This document shows positions 48,405 to 61,059 of a stretch of DNA of 64,000 nucleotides, piece by piece. The notes under the pieces were generated by a model, which was given only the letters and a program-made list of their open reading frames with translations, was not told where the DNA came from and did no database searches. The stretch is from Sciurus carolinensis (taxonomy: Eukaryota > Chordata > Mammalia > Rodentia > Sciuridae): the NCBI RefSeq assembly GCF_902686445.1, contig NC_062217.1, forward strand, positions 172,277,598 to 172,341,597. Direction: 5' to 3'. Both the position numbers and the translations under genes were made by a program. Each line of letters opens with the position of its first letter. Position 1 is the stretch's first letter.

Positions 48405-51400
48405 GTGAGTGCCCAGGGCCCTGCTTCCTGTCAGGGGGTCGGGGTGCAAAGTCACCAACAGCCAGTGCTGACTCCCCGAGGACTGGTGACTGGCCGGGTC
48501 CATTGGGACACAGTCCAGGAGGGGGTCTGGGAACCTCCCTGGCACTCATTGCCCATAGTAAGGTGCCAGGGTTGGGTCTGAGGCTCGGGAGGGAGGCCGT
48601 GTTCTGAAATGGGTGAGACGAGAACTCTTGTTATTTCCATACTGGGAAAGCAGGCCTGAGCCCCCACAGGATGGCGATTTCACGCTGAAATCCAGGGAGC
48701 CCCTAGCCACCCCGTCACAGCTTCTGAGAGCTGGGACTCCGAATTGGAGTGGGGAATATCCCTCTTCGGAGCCCACACCCAGCACTGACTGGCTGTCCCA
48801 GGACTGGCTTCAGGGGACACTAGCTCTGCCCGTTTTGGTTCTGCAGCGTGTAGTGCATGCGCCCAGAGTCCTGCCCTTCTCACCCGCTTCTGCTGTAGGG
48901 GATGAATGATCTCCACCAACAGGCAGGCACGGCTGGCCAGGACCACGGGTGTGACCAGCTGGTACAGTCCCCAAAGTGCAGACTGATTAACTAACCAGAA
49001 AACACACGTCGATTAACGGTGCCTTCCCTAGTGTTGTTGACTTTTATGTATTGAATGTGCTGTGAGTTTTGAATTTGCTTTACCAGACAGACAGACTTGT
49101 GCAGACACTCACAGGAAGTGTCGCCTTGGACTCGGCTACTCAGTGTTTTGAGTTTGTTGTAGCAGCTTCAGCCTTGGGTGCATGGCTGTAGCTGAGTGCT
49201 AGCCTGCCAGGGGCGGGGTCCAGCAGGACGGCTGCCTTGCGCTCACCGGGACGGTTGCACCCTGGCCGAGGCGCAGCTTAACTTCCTCCAAGCCAGAACC
49301 GCCATCTGTAAACGGGGCGCAGGGATGGAGCCGTCTAAATGACCTCCCAGCTCAGATGTCAGGCTGGGATGGTGGGCTTCATCACGGCCCAGGGTGACTC
49401 AGTTGTTGTATCCAGAGGGGGCACACACCGCTGCGGACCAGTGACTGTTACACAGGCAGTGGCCAATTTGAACTGTAGTTTACTGTAAATTTTTTAGCAC
49501 ATGCCTCCTCTGCCTTTATCTTGCTTCCTTTTTGTTGTTTCCAAATGTACTCTTCCCCCTTTTTCTTTTTCTTTTTTTTTTTTTTTTTTTTGAGAAATTA
49601 GGTCATATTGAAAGACAGCTCCAAGCGCTATTGTTTTGCCATCTCTCAGCTTGACAAGAGAAGTTAATTCTCCATTTTCAAAATAAGTCCCCATGTTTGC
49701 AGCTAGACTCTCTCCTCCTCCTCTCGTCCCATTTCTCCTTCCACTTTGGTTTCTCCTTGTGCAGGAGACTGGTGGCAGGGCTCACTGACGGAGAGCTGTG
49801 AGTCACAACCAGTAGCTCTGGTGCCATCATAAAAGTGAGGGCCACGCCTGGAGGGGCCAGGGTGGGGCAAGGGAGGCTCTTGCCCTGGGTGCAAAATCTC
49901 AGAGGGCACCTAGAAGCTCAGTAGTCAGGCTAAGTCATGTTTCGATGTATCACTTAAAATTGCTGAAATTAACGTAAGAGGTCTACACCGAACAGAACAG
50001 CACAGTCGTAAACAAGGAGAGGACCAGTCTGGACAGATTTTTTCCTGTTGTCCCAGGCTCCAGTATGACTGTACTACGCAGTTGCTGGTTCTATCATTAA
50101 TTAGAAGTTTGATATTTTAGTCATTATGGATTTAGTTGGATTTTTTTTTTTTCCTGGTGCTGGAATTCAAACCAGGCCCTCACACGTGGCAGGCAAGCCC
50201 TCTACCACTGAACTACACTCCCAGCACTGGATGTTTTAAGATATTGATTATTTCTCTGATTCCTAAGTTTTGGGGGTGCCCCTTTAGTATTTGTGCCCAG
50301 GGCAAATGCCTGGCATCCTTCCAGCCCCAGACCTGCCTCGGGCAGCCCCTCACTGTGAGCCAAGCAGGCTGAGGCAGCACTGCCCCATCTCCACGTTCTG
50401 ACTCTTGGGCAGCTGCGGTAGCCATGCAGCTGATGGGTATCAGAACCTGGTCCCTGGTCCCCACTCAGACCCCTCTGGCCACCACATGGCAGCCACTTAC
50501 CTTCTAAGGAAGGGGGAGGCTTCTCAATTTCTTTTTCAAAAAATTATTTTGAGTGGACTTTTTTTTTTTTTGAGCTGTTTTAAATATACGGAAAAATAGC
50601 CCAGGAGCTGCAGTTCCGGTGCACGGCCTCTGCCCAGAGAGCCCTTCCTCTGTTGCTTCACCCTGCCCTGGAGCCGGCAGTTGGCCAGCAGTTGATGAAC
50701 TGCTGTTGATACATTGTTGCTCCTGAAGGCTGCAGCGCTCTTGCCAAGTGCATAGCTCCTTGTGCCTCTAAACCAGCATGGTGCCTGAATTGTATGTGGC
50801 ACACTAGGGGCAAAACAGCTTTTGAGGGTGGAGAAAGAAAAGACCTGAGAATGTCATTACCAATTCAACATCTGCCTAAGACCACGGAGGGACTATGAAG
50901 GCAGCCCTGACCCAGAGCCGGGAACTCAAGGGGCAGGTGGCTTGAGTAAGGCTGAGAACTGCGCCTGGCCACCATACTGGTCCCTCCACGTTGCCCCTGG
51001 TGGAACTTCTGCCTGTGACCACAGGATATGGCAGCTCCAAAGCAGAGGAAAGGTGGCTTGTGGCACCCTGGGAGCACTTGCCAGGGATAAGAGAGTCTGC
51101 CACCAAAGACGCAGCTACCTGAGAGAAGAGGGCTCAGGCCTTGATCCAATGTTTGAGAGAGCCCAGGGCAGCGTGGCTTGAACCTGAGGCTGCACTGCAA
51201 GGCCAGCCTCAGGCTCCTGGACCTACCACATGCTAGCCTGGTGACCCTGGACAGGGCCATAACAGCGTTCCCTTGAATTTCAGACCTGGTCCCTACCAGA
51301 GGGGCAATCCTAGTGTCACCTGGTGATGGGGGAACTGTGACGGCTAGGGCAGATGACCCAGCCCCCACTGTGCCAGCACCCCTTAAGCTCTCAGTAGGGC

Positions 51401-52184
51401 ATCGGCCTTATTGGGAGCCCATGGCCCAGATCCAGCTAGTGGGCAGGTTTCAGGCCGAAGGCCGACTTGGGGCTCAGCGTGCTTGTTCACACGGTGCACC
51501 ATGAGGAGCTCACCTGCGCATGGGGCGGGGTTCCCAGCAGTGAGCAAACAGGATGGCTGGAGACGCCGAGAACCAGAGGCTGGTGGGCAGGTAGCAGAAG
51601 GAACTAGAAGCTCCAGCTCCTGAGCTTACACCCCGCCATGCCGCTCATCTGCTTTAGCATCCTGGTCCTACGGAAGGGCCCCACCTTTTCATCTGGGACC
51701 AAGGGGTTGTGAAGGGGTGTGTCCCAAGTGCCAGTGAGCCCTGGACCAAATCCCTGGGGAACTCGGAGATTCAGGGGCTGGTTTCCCGGGTCTGGGTAGG
51801 CAGAGCTGAAGAACCGCATTTGTAACAAGCTCCAGGCTGTGACGTCACTGGTCCACAGAGACACCTCGAGGCCTGAGCACAGCTGGGGCTGTGTCTCTGG
51901 TCGCTTCCCAGGGTGGCTCCACCCCTCCTCTGCCTCCCCGAGTCACAGCCGCCCTTTCTCAGCCCTCCTCGCTCTTGTCTCCTGGTCAGAGCTCCATCCA
52001 GGTCACTCCCTGCCTCTTTGGGGAGCCCTTGCCTGGGCTGTGCCCCTGCAGGGTCTGAAGCATCGACGGACGAGGGATGGAGGGGAACAGCTTGAGCCGT
52101 GCTTGGCTCCCATGCAGGGCGGGGCAGCTGTGGGGACAGGCATGGATGCATCATGCTGAGCTCTAACTCTGCGTTTTCTTCCAG
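48405..52184 (+). other. PTPRE: PTPRE intron
   Basis: A 3.8-kb intron. It holds a weak MIR-like piece near 49,268-49,370, a T-rich run at about 49,571-49,591 and one antisense ID SINE (50,141-50,230). The remainder appears unique. No alternative exon with fitting phase is recognised. Confidence 0.85.
50141..50230 (-). repeat. ID-type SINE, antisense
   Basis: A T-rich run (complement of the A tail) is followed by 'cctggtgctggaattcaaac' and 'gcaagccctctaccactgaa', then 'tacactcccagca'. This is an ID element read from its minus strand. Confidence 0.85.
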
Positions 52185-52275
52185 TCCTTGCCGTCTGGAC
52201 ACATACAAGGAACTTTCGAACTGGCAAATAAAGAAGAAAACAGAGAGAAAAACAGATATCCCAACATCCTTCCCA
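52185..52275 (+). CDS. PTPRE: PTPRE exon with the KNRY motif of D1
   Basis: This exon encodes codons 142-171 plus one base. It reads SLPSGHIQGTFELANKEEN and then REKNRYPNILP. KNRYPNILP (residues 163-171) is the conserved tyrosine phosphatase motif that leads into the phosphotyrosine recognition loop. Acceptor ttttcttccag, donor gtaaga at 52276, which interrupts the Asn172 codon. The segment is shared by the receptor and cytosolic isoforms. Confidence 0.97.
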
Positions 52276-52700
52276 GTAAGACTTTATTGTTTTGCATGGT
52301 CAGTGCCATGTGGACTAAGCTTGGCATAGAAAACACAGCATCCCGGTGCTCAGCAATCAGACGTCCCCAATCAGTGTGACAGCCTGGAGTTCACACCAGG
52401 GACTAGGCAGCCTAGTCTGCCTCCCTGCAGGAGGCTGGGGCCCCATTGCTGCTCAGCCTGGTGCCGAGCCTGTGTTCACCGTCCAGGCCTGGGCGCCTGG
52501 GACAGCCAGGGCAGTGGTGCTGCTGCTTGGTCTTGGGTATCACCAGACAGAGCCCCTCCTGCAGGTTCAGTCCTAGACCCCTGTCGGCCCGCCGATGGGC
52601 CTGGACAGCTGCTCTCCCTCAGACTCGGTGCTCTTGGCCACAAGCAGAAAATCCCCAGCAATCTATAGGGTCCTGGACCAAGGACAGAAGTGACAGAATA

Positions 52701-52989
52701 AGAAACCTATCGCGTCAGATGCTGTGGTACATGCCTGTAATCCCAGCAGCTTAGGAGGCTGAGGCAGGAGGATCATGAGTTTGAAGCCAGCCTCAGCAAT
52801 GGTGAGGTGCTCAGCAACTCAGTGAGACCCTGTCACTAAATAAAATACAAAATAGGGCTGGGGATGTGGCTCAGTGGTCAAGTGGCCCTGAGTTTAATCC
52901 CCGGTACTAAGAAAGGAAAGAAAGAAGGAAGGAAGGGATGGAGGGAGGGGGGGAAGGAGGGAAGGAGGAAGGAAGGAAAGAGACCTATC
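52701..52989 (+). mobile_element. Sciurid dimeric SINE with target-site duplication and GGAA-rich tail
   Basis: A B1-like half ('catgcctgtaatcccagcag', 'gaggctgaggcaggaggatc') is followed by an ID-like half ('gggctggggatgtggctcag', 'gtttaatccccggtactaag'). The tail has become a GGAA/GGGA purine tract to 52,978. The flanks agaaacctatc (52701-52711) and agagacctatc (52979-52989) differ by one base and are the likely target-site duplication. The insertion is relatively recent and typical of squirrels. Confidence 0.88.
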
Positions 52990-55504
52990 AAGGTTTGGCA
53001 TCTCTGTGGGAAGGCTTAGTATCCACCCAATTTTCACCCCAAGAGTGAACGGTGGCGGTAGGCTGGGCACATGGATGCCAGAATGGAGTGAGAGCAGGGT
53101 ACACTCGCTTGGCACAGGGCATCTTGTGGTCTGCTGCAGCTGTCTGGGCTGTGCCAGCACAAACCCTCAGGTTCCCAGCAGCCTCTGTGAGGCTGGTCCT
53201 GGAGGGTAGTGACAGCCTGCACCCAGGCTGGACCCCTCCTGCCATCTAATGGAATAGCAGTCCCCAAGGGCCCCACCAAATTTGAGTTTGAGTCCCGAGC
53301 CCAGCCTCCTCCTGGCCCACAGAACCAGGCTCTTGGGCAGTGCCTCGTGGGATCAGGGAACCAACTGGTGGTTGGCTTTCCAATGCTCCTAGATGCAGTT
53401 CCAGGGTAGAATTGCATCTATCTGCTCTGTGTGTATGAGCACTGTGGTCCGTCCTGTCTGTGGTGCCTGGGTCTCCCGAATTTCTAGTAACGTCCTCACC
53501 CATTGTCCTTGCACAGGATTCATGTGTGGGTTTACAGAGCCCAGTGTGAGCCTGCGATACACTGAAACTAGACCATCAGATAGTCTTTCACCACAGGGGC
53601 AGCCACAGGGGAGCCAGGGGATGGGTCAGCTGAGCTGTGAGGATGCCTTGGTCCAGGGTCAGATTTTAGACACAGAGTGAGACCAAGTCCAAAGGACCTG
53701 CTGCTGGGTGAGCTGAAGGAATCCAAGACAGAGGGGGTCACGTACATGGCTCCGCGGCTTAAAGGAAAGGGTGACCACAGGACAAGGTCTGGGCTCTTCA
53801 GAGCAATGCGTGTCAAACAGGAGTCAGGGTGTTCAAGGTCAGCATCTGTTTCTAATTTAGCCACCTTACTCGGCCAGCTTAACTGCTGCCTGCGTTGCTC
53901 ACCCGTGTGAGGACCTACTCAGCACCGAGCACCTTCCCAGGGTCCTCTCCTGTGTCTCCTAATCGCTGAACCCTTGTTGCTTAAAGCACATTTTCATTGT
54001 TAATTCAGAGTATTTCTGGGGATCTCAGTGGGACCAGAGTCAATGGCCAGGTATGGGAATCTTCTACGCCCTGGCCCGATGGGGTGACCGCCTCCCCTGG
54101 GAGTCCTGCCTGGACTGGGCAGGGCCTCCTCCTGCCAGCCTTCTCCCAGCAGCAGTGTCCCCCAGCTCGGCTCCCACTGGCCTTTCCTCTGAGCGAGCAA
54201 GTACAGCAGGTGCTAGACGGGTTGCTGAGCTTCCCAGGGTCCTCCCCACCCCTGCCCTGCCCAGGAGGCCCCTCCGCAGCAACTCAGGGGTGCCAGCAGT
54301 CATCTGGGGTGAGAGGGTGCTGACAGGCATGCTGTGTTTGGGTGGGGGGATGGGTGGTGGGATGTAGGCTTCAGGAACAGTGGCACGGAGGACCCAGCTG
54401 GGTGACATTCGGCTGGGAGAGGCATGCCCCTGGGCTCCTGCTGGTGCCAGGACGGCGGCTGGATCTTGGGGTAACAGAAGGGCTCTCAGGGCTGCTGTGC
54501 AGAGCCCAGCTGTGAGGCCCTGCCCTCCCTCGGCGGGGGCCAGGGTCAGTGGGGGAGGGGAGGGGAGACCCCACTTTCCTCTTCCTCCCCAGCCCAGGGT
54601 GGCTCGCGCCAGGTGGATGAGATGCCCCTGGAGCCGGGAGCACAGTCACGCCAGGGTCCCTGGAGAGCCCTGAGGATGGGGTCAAGGTCTTCCTGTGGGG
54701 ACTGGACCTGTGCCAGCAGAAAGGCTCCGTGGGGCTCCTTTTCTGGAATAAATGCCAACAGCTGACAATTTTAAGAAATCATGTTTTGAAAGTGAAGTGT
54801 GACTTTTTAGAATAAAAAACAGGAAGCACGTGGAAGCTGCAAGATTCTAAATCTAACAGGCTCTTTTCCCCTGTCTTCTGTGACGGTCAGTCAGTGTTTC
54901 CAGCGAGGCTCCTGCGCGCTCCGCCTGGGCCGCCAGCCCTGAGCAGGAGCGTGGGGGTGAGGGCGGTGTGGACCTGGGCTTGGGCTTGGACGCCCTGCCT
55001 GAGTGTCACTGCGCTGTCCCTGGGCCTTCACCACCACGCCCTCCAACAGCAGCAGGGCAGATCTGGCCCCTCAGTGAAGCCCGGGCACAGGAGTCTGGGC
55101 CACCGGAGCTGGCCGAGTGGATAGCCTTCCTGTAAAGTGAGACCCCACCCAGCCTGCGACGTGAGTGGGGTCATGCCCCAGCGCCCCAGCCATGGCTGCC
55201 CCAGGAGGAGGACAAGAGGGAGCAGAGGCTGTCACTACTCACCACATCTGAGCCCTGCTCTCAGGTGGCCACGGGCTGGGACGCAAGCTGGACGTCTCCA
55301 CAGGCCACAGAGATGTTCCCATTTCCTGGAAACGCAGACCTGTGTGGGAATCCAGCCTCAGTGACAGCACCTTCTGTCTAACTCCTGACCCGGTGGTAGA
55401 ACGACAGCGTTAGTTTTTTCTGAACCAAAGACCATGAAGGCAGAAATAACCAGGGTCCACAAAGGCTGTGACGGATCCAGGCTGAAACCTCCTGATGAGC
55501 ACAC

Positions 55505-55830
55505 AACACCACACCTCACACAATACACCACACACACACAATACACCACACACACACAATACACCACGCACACGGAGCATGCGCAACAGAGTCGTGTGCA
55601 GCACACACAGAAGATGCCACAAACACACTACACACACATACATGCACCACGCATAACACACTCAAGTCACACATACATCCAGCACAGAGCACACTCACAG
55701 TACACACACCCCACGGTAGACGCCACTCCATAAACATGCCCATACCTCAGGGCATACACATGCACACACACGTGCACACAGCATACACACACACAGACAC
55801 ACACACAGATACACGTGCATGTGCGTGCAG
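55505..55830. repeat. CA-rich minisatellite and microsatellite region
   Basis: An 18-20-base unit of the type aatacaccacacacacac is repeated about three times from 55521 to 55575. Irregular CACACA/CATACA sequence continues to about 55,830. Overlapping minus-strand cysteine/valine-rich ORFs are translations of this repeat. Confidence 0.85.
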
Positions 55831-56284
55831 ACTATACCGCCTTCCACTTCCCGGTGGAAAGCGCACCCCAACAGGCTGGAATCTAACACAGGCTGTGCTG
55901 GGCCTGCGTGAGCCCAGGGATAGACCCACGTGTCCCTGGAGAGCCTGGGAGGGTAGACCAAGCCCTGGCCCTAGTTCTCCTGTGTGCACCCACGCTTGTC
56001 ATTACGGGGCCCAGTGTGCCCGGCCACCCAGCTGCCGTGGTCCCAGCACTCTGTTGCACGGTGTCTGTGTGGTCACTCAGCATCCCAGCCTGAAGCTGAC
56101 GCTCTACTTGCACTGTGGGAGTCGGAAGGCACCTGCAGCCCCAGGGCCCCCACAGCCCCCCAGCTCCCCTTCTGCCCTGCAACCACTGTGGGCTGCCGGG
56201 TTGGTTCCTTGCTGGGGGCTAACGCGTCAGGTGAAGGACGTGGAGGTTCCTCCCCGTCAGCACGGGTTTGTCTGGTTTTTCCAG

Positions 56285-56361
56285 ATGACCATTCCAGAGT
56301 GATTTTGAGCCAAGTGGACGGCATCCCCTGCTCGGACTACATCAACGCCTCCTACATAGAT
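56285..56361 (+). CDS. PTPRE: PTPRE exon with the DYINASYID motif of D1
   Basis: This exon encodes codons 172-197, reading NDHSRVILSQVDGIP and then CSDYINASYID. The DYINASYIDG motif (residues 189-198) is a hallmark of classical tyrosine phosphatases and supports the substrate pocket. The acceptor is a strong pyrimidine run ending tttttccag, and the donor gtaagt at 56362 is close to ideal. Entry phase 1, exit phase 0. Confidence 0.97.
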
Positions 56362-57022
56362 GTAAGTCACGCGCCTTCGCACCCGGGCCGGGGAACCAGG
56401 GGCCCTGGGCATGAGGGGCTGAGTCTGAGTCGTGAAGGGGCATCTTCCTCTGGCCTTTCTGGGCACTTTGGCCACATGGAACACCAAGGGCACAAAGCCA
56501 GTTGTGCTTCTCCAGCCAGACCAGCACCCAGGAACCTGTTTTCAAGAAGTCAGAGATCCCACCAGAGAGTAACAGAGAAGCACCGAGGCGCTCCTGACGG
56601 CGGTGTTTATCCTAGGACAAACTAAGCCAGCGGTGCCTGGTTAAATCAATTATGGTAAAACCATAAGCAACCGATTATTAAGATTCCCCTTAATTGATCT
56701 CTAAAAGATCATTAATATAAATTTAAAATTCCCATTTAAAATACAAGGACTCAAAAGGAACTGTACATTTAGCCCCAATTATAAAAACGTAAATGTCCTG
56801 CTCCTGTGCATGTGTGTCTGGGGAAATTGGCGGGAAGAAGACACCAGCAAGGGGACCCAGGAAAAGAACTCTTGCTGTTTCAGAAATTGCTAGTGAGTTT
56901 TCTTTCCTTCCTACTTCTGTCTTTCACATTCTCAGTGGTGACTTGTATTCCTTTTCTGATGACACTAAGATCTTTCCATCAGATAATTTTGAATAATTAT
57001 AAATCTGATTTTATTTTTCCAG
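56362..57022 (+). other. PTPRE: PTPRE intron
   Basis: A 661-base intron, AT-rich in its middle, with a strong T-rich acceptor tract. Nothing else is recognised. Confidence 0.9.
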
Positions 57023-57059
57023 GGCTACAAAGAGAAGAACAAATTCATAGCAGCTCAAG
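57023..57059 (+). CDS. PTPRE: PTPRE 37-base exon, D1 (GYKEKNKFIAAQG)
   Basis: A very short exon encodes codons 198-209 plus one base: GYKEKNKFIAAQ, continuing to G210. The FIAAQGP motif is conserved in tyrosine phosphatase domains. The acceptor is ttatttttccag and the donor gtaagc at 57060. At 37 bases it is too short to stand out as an ORF and was found from phase and motif continuity with its neighbours. Skipping it would shift the frame. Confidence 0.96.
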
Positions 57060-58088
57060 GTAAGCTTTTTATTAAATTAACTTCGGAGCATTATGAAGTA
57101 GAATGTTGTGAACATCTACCTGCCAAAGATGCCAATAATTCTTATTGGCTCTTTCTGCACATGTGCAGGCTGCTATGTTTAGCTGGCATTCCGATGTCTG
57201 GGCACACAGTGGGTACGCAAAGGCAGACACACCCGTCTGTTCCACAGGTACACGATCTACACACAGAGCCCACAGGGGCCCCTGATGTGCTTCCAGCTGT
57301 TTGGTGGGTTGGACACCCTTTGCTTTCTCTCTGCTGACCTCTCTGCTGACCTCCCTGTAGCCCCAGGCTGGGGCCAGGGGCTGAGTTGCCTTTTAGATCA
57401 AGACCCCTGCCAAGAAGCCTCAGCAGTAGAGTCACACTCTTAACCTTGCACATGATGCCATCTTGCATTTAAGCCCTTCCACCGAGCCCCCCACCCCACC
57501 CCTTCCACCAGAGACCCCGTGCCGCATGCTGTGAGCCTCAGGGAGCTAAACTAGATTTCCCTGACTTCCTCCTGTTGGGCCAGAGTCTATAGGTGAGTCC
57601 CAAAATTCACAGTTGATGACAATAACCTGGAGAACTTGTTATAAATCCAGATTCCCTGGAAAATAGAAACCCACACACATCCGAGCCCAGAGGAGATCAG
57701 AGCTATGTCTAGCAGAAAGTGTCAGGAAACCTGACAAACATTGGCTGAAAAGAGATAAAAGCAGATTTTTCTCTCCTGTGAGCAGCATCCAGGGGGAGGC
57801 AGCCCCAGGCTGGGACAACAGCTCAGGGAGGGGTTCTTTATCTTTCTGCACCACCCTCCTGAGTATGTAGCTCCTAGCCCCAAGGTCACAAAATGGCTGC
57901 TGCATCTCCAGGCACTGTGTCTTTAGTGGACAGGAAGTGGACAAAGGGCAGAAGACTTTCCTCTAGAGGCACTCTAACTTCTGTTCACATCTTATTAGAC
58001 AGCTTTGTGCTAAGAGATTGAGATCTTGATCAAAAAAAGGGGGTTAGGAATGGAAGGTGAGTCATCAACCTGCAATCCCCCACCTGCT

Positions 58089-58132
<44 letters not shown>

Positions 58133-58465
58133 CCTTTATGAATCAGATGTTCTGGAGGGGGCCTGCTGTTCTGGGAAATAAACAAGTCACTCTGAAAGGT
58201 AGCATTGAATCCAGCCAGCCCTGCTCTGAACACCCCTTATTGCCCATGAATATGAGAATCTACCGCCGCCAGCGGTCAGCTGGGTTTCCTGGCTGGTGCA
58301 GGACAGGCAGGGATGGCAGTCACTGGCTCTGGCATCTCAGAGTGGGTCTGAAATGCCCGGGCAGCTGTGCAGTGGCTCGGGAAGGACAGTGCAGCTGTGC
58401 AGGCCAGGCTGGGGCCCAGGGGCTTCTGCTCATGCCCTTAACTCTGGATCTGTCCTCCGGCTCAG
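57060..58465 (+). other. PTPRE: PTPRE intron
   Basis: A 1.4-kb intron with a (CA)n microsatellite at 58,092-58,130. No extra exon seen. Confidence 0.9.
58092..58130. repeat. (CA)n microsatellite
   Basis: About 19 uninterrupted CA units, 335 bases upstream of a PTPRE acceptor. Likely length-polymorphic. Confidence 0.95.
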
Positions 58466-58563
58466 GCCCTAAACAGGAGACCGTGAACGACTTCTGGAGA
58501 ATGGTCTGGGAGCAGAGGTCTGCCACCATCGTCATGTTGACCAACCTGAAAGAAAGAAAAGAG
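58466..58563 (+). CDS. PTPRE: PTPRE exon, D1 ([11 protein letters not shown] segment)
   Basis: This exon encodes codons 210-242: [17 protein letters not shown], then [16 protein letters not shown]. The DFWRMVWEQ and IVMLTNL motifs are conserved D1 core elements. Acceptor ctccggctcag, donor gtgagt at 58564. It enters in phase 1 and leaves in phase 0. Nothing is truncated or unusual. Confidence 0.97.
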
Positions 58564-61059
58564 GTGAGTCCCCACCCCAGGCTGCGTTCCCGTCCCTCCC
58601 GGTCCTTTGCCATGGCCCGCCCTTCCGGCAATGCAGGGAAAAGCACTCGGGCTTATGGCACTTTCATCTTGAAGTAAATCCTCCATGCTCCTGGACGCTG
58701 GCCGTCCTGGTCTACACAGTAACCACAGGTCTTCTGTCCAGTGCTGGCCCGTGTCGCCAGCCCTCACCGCAGCTCTCCCCCGGGGAGCGGCGGATCCAGA
58801 ACTGAGACTGTGTGTGAGGCGTGGCTGGGGAAGGCCTCAGACCTGGAGGAGCTTGGTGACCCGCGCGTCCTGCAGATTAGACATGCACGAGGGAGGGAGG
58901 GAGGAAAGGGGACACCAGCCACACTGACACGGCCACAGAGAAGGACACTTGAGCTGCCTCACTGCCGAATGCAGCAAGTCCTCATTAGTGTCCACTGTTC
59001 TGGACAGACTCCCTCCCAGGGGCCAGAAGCAGGGCGCCAGCAGGGCAGAGGAGGCCGTGGAGCCCTGGGGCTCGTAGCCCCAACAGGACCTGGTACAGGG
59101 TGTGAGCTTGTTCTCCAAAGCCCGGGAGAGGCTTCTTTAGTGGGGCGACCATGTTCCAGCATGAAGGCCCTGCGGGTGGGGGACACCTGCCGGCCCTGCC
59201 CAGGACTCTCCTGAATGGCAGGCACTGGCCAGGCCCCAGGGGTGCCTGGGCGTGCTGAGGACTCCGGGGATTGCAGCTTTCAGGGGAACTGGCAGGCCCT
59301 GGGGGGCACAGGGGAAGGAGCCCATGGGAGGGGCAGCGGGAAGAGCTCTTGTCACCACAGGGCCACCGTCCTAGTGCTGTTGTCACCACAGGGCCACCTT
59401 CCTAACGGTTTCCACACCAAAAAGCACAGGAGAAAGCCTCCGTCACAGATCTGGCCTTCTGGTTGGTCAGGGATGGATGGTTTCTGTTTAGGTTTGAGGT
59501 CAGGGCTGGGGAGTACCACACCTTCTCACTGTGACTCCTGCCTCGCCGTCCTTTGTCACTAATGGAAAGAATGACGGGAAGGAAACCTGGCCCACAATGC
59601 TAGCCTCTCCTTCCCGGGGCAGCTGTGGAGGAGCCCCCACACTGTAGAACAGCAGACCACCCCTGTGACTGGCCACCCACAGAGCCCACTTCTCCAAACA
59701 TGAAGCACAAGACCAGCGCCAAGCTGTGGCTGGAGGACCCCCGTCCCCGTGTCCCCGCCGTTCTGCTGCGCAGTGCTTGCTGCTGCTCTCTGGTCTTCCT
59801 CCGGGGCCTCCTTCCGTGGGTGTCCAGCCTGTGACTCAGTGCTGCCTGCTGAAGCCCAGATGAAATCATTTCTCAAGAGAGTTCCTTTTTCTCAGCTGCT
59901 TGCTCTTCGGTTGTGGTCTCCTTGCGTCCACATCCTGAACAGCACGTTGTGAAATGAGGCTGGCATCTCATGATCGATGGAGGGAGGGAGGCCAGGACCC
60001 AGGGACGGCCACCCTGAGCTGGTGCTCATTCTTGCAAGAAACTTCCAAGACAGGAATTGTGGAATGGGCCCAAGAGCCCCAGAGGGGCCAAGGCTACCCA
60101 AACCAGGACCCTTGTGAGTTCCTCTGGCTGCTTCAGACTCCCAATGAACAAGGGGGGCCTGGTGTGATGGGGCTGGGGGAGTCTGTCCTGTGGATGTCAT
60201 GACACCAGGGTGCTGGTCTCAGGTAATACCAGGCACTTTACGCTATAAAGGATGATTAATCCTGGAGTCTTGAACCATTAGCTGTGCCACTCAAGGGCCA
60301 TCTCCAAGACAAACTGTCACGTGCCCGGAAGGCTCGTAAATTCCAGAGACTTCTCAATGGAGCACTGAGCACATGTTCCCCTTGCTGTGAACCCCATTCA
60401 TTCATGTGTTCCTTGCTGATAGAAAACTCACTGTCAGGTAGATACTAGGCGCATCAGAACCTAAGGGTCCTGGAGACTGTGCTTGGGGCTGTTTCGATTT
60501 CAGAGAGTAGAATAGTAAGGAAATGGCCTCTCTGTAACCAAGAGCCACCTGGCAGATTCCTGCATCGGTCCATGCTCCTGGCCTCAGGCTCCTGGCCTTT
60601 GAATAGGGCCAGGAGATGCTGCCAACAAGTCCTCGGTGAGCAGGCAGAGTGGGAGGACCAATGGCTTAGCCCCATGGGAAGTGTCTGCAGGGGGCAGTCC
60701 CTGGGGACCAGGAGGGAGCTTCCCTATAGCCTGAGGGTCATTTTGAGTCAGGTTGCCCAGCTCTGCAGGGAGCAGGCTGAGGCCAGCTCCCTGTATGTGG
60801 CTGTATGTGGCTCAGGAACGAGAGGACCCATGAGACACCAAGTCCACACGCGCGAGCCTGGCTGTCCTGGTCCTGGGGCTCCTTTCCCTGTGGTGCAACC
60901 TCACCTTCCCCGTTGATAAGGGAAACACCCGTCCACGTTCCCATCCCGAGGAGATGGGTCTCAACCCTGGTCCAGGGACCCCTGTGGCCCGTGGGGGGGG
61001 GGGGCAGGTGACAAGGCACCCTCGTGGATCTGTGTGTTTCTGCACATTGCTCCGTGCAG
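58564..61059 (+). other. PTPRE: PTPRE intron
   Basis: A 2.5-kb intron. It contains a small tandem repeat (two units of about 24 bases with 31-base spacing at 59,351-59,405) and a 12-G run (60,993-61,004) close to the next acceptor. Chance ORFs are abundant; none is supported. Confidence 0.88.
59351..59405. repeat. Short direct repeat
   Basis: 'gtcaccacagggccaccgtc' at 59351 and 'gtcaccacagggccaccttc' at 59382 start two near-identical 24-base units with a 31-base period. Confidence 0.85.

Larger units (their letters stand above)
52276..56284 (+). other. PTPRE: PTPRE intron
   Basis: A 4.0-kb intron with one dimeric SINE carrying an expanded purine tail (52,712-52,978) and a long CA-rich repeat region (about 55,500-55,830). 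No further exon is supported. The + strand frame that runs into the next exon (55,736-56,302) is out of phase with PTPRE and not coding. Confidence 0.85.

Noticed and set aside
55505..55830. Regularly spaced repeats resembling an array
   Set aside because: Simple CA-derived minisatellite in a mammalian intron; not CRISPR, since repeats and spacers are not distinct.
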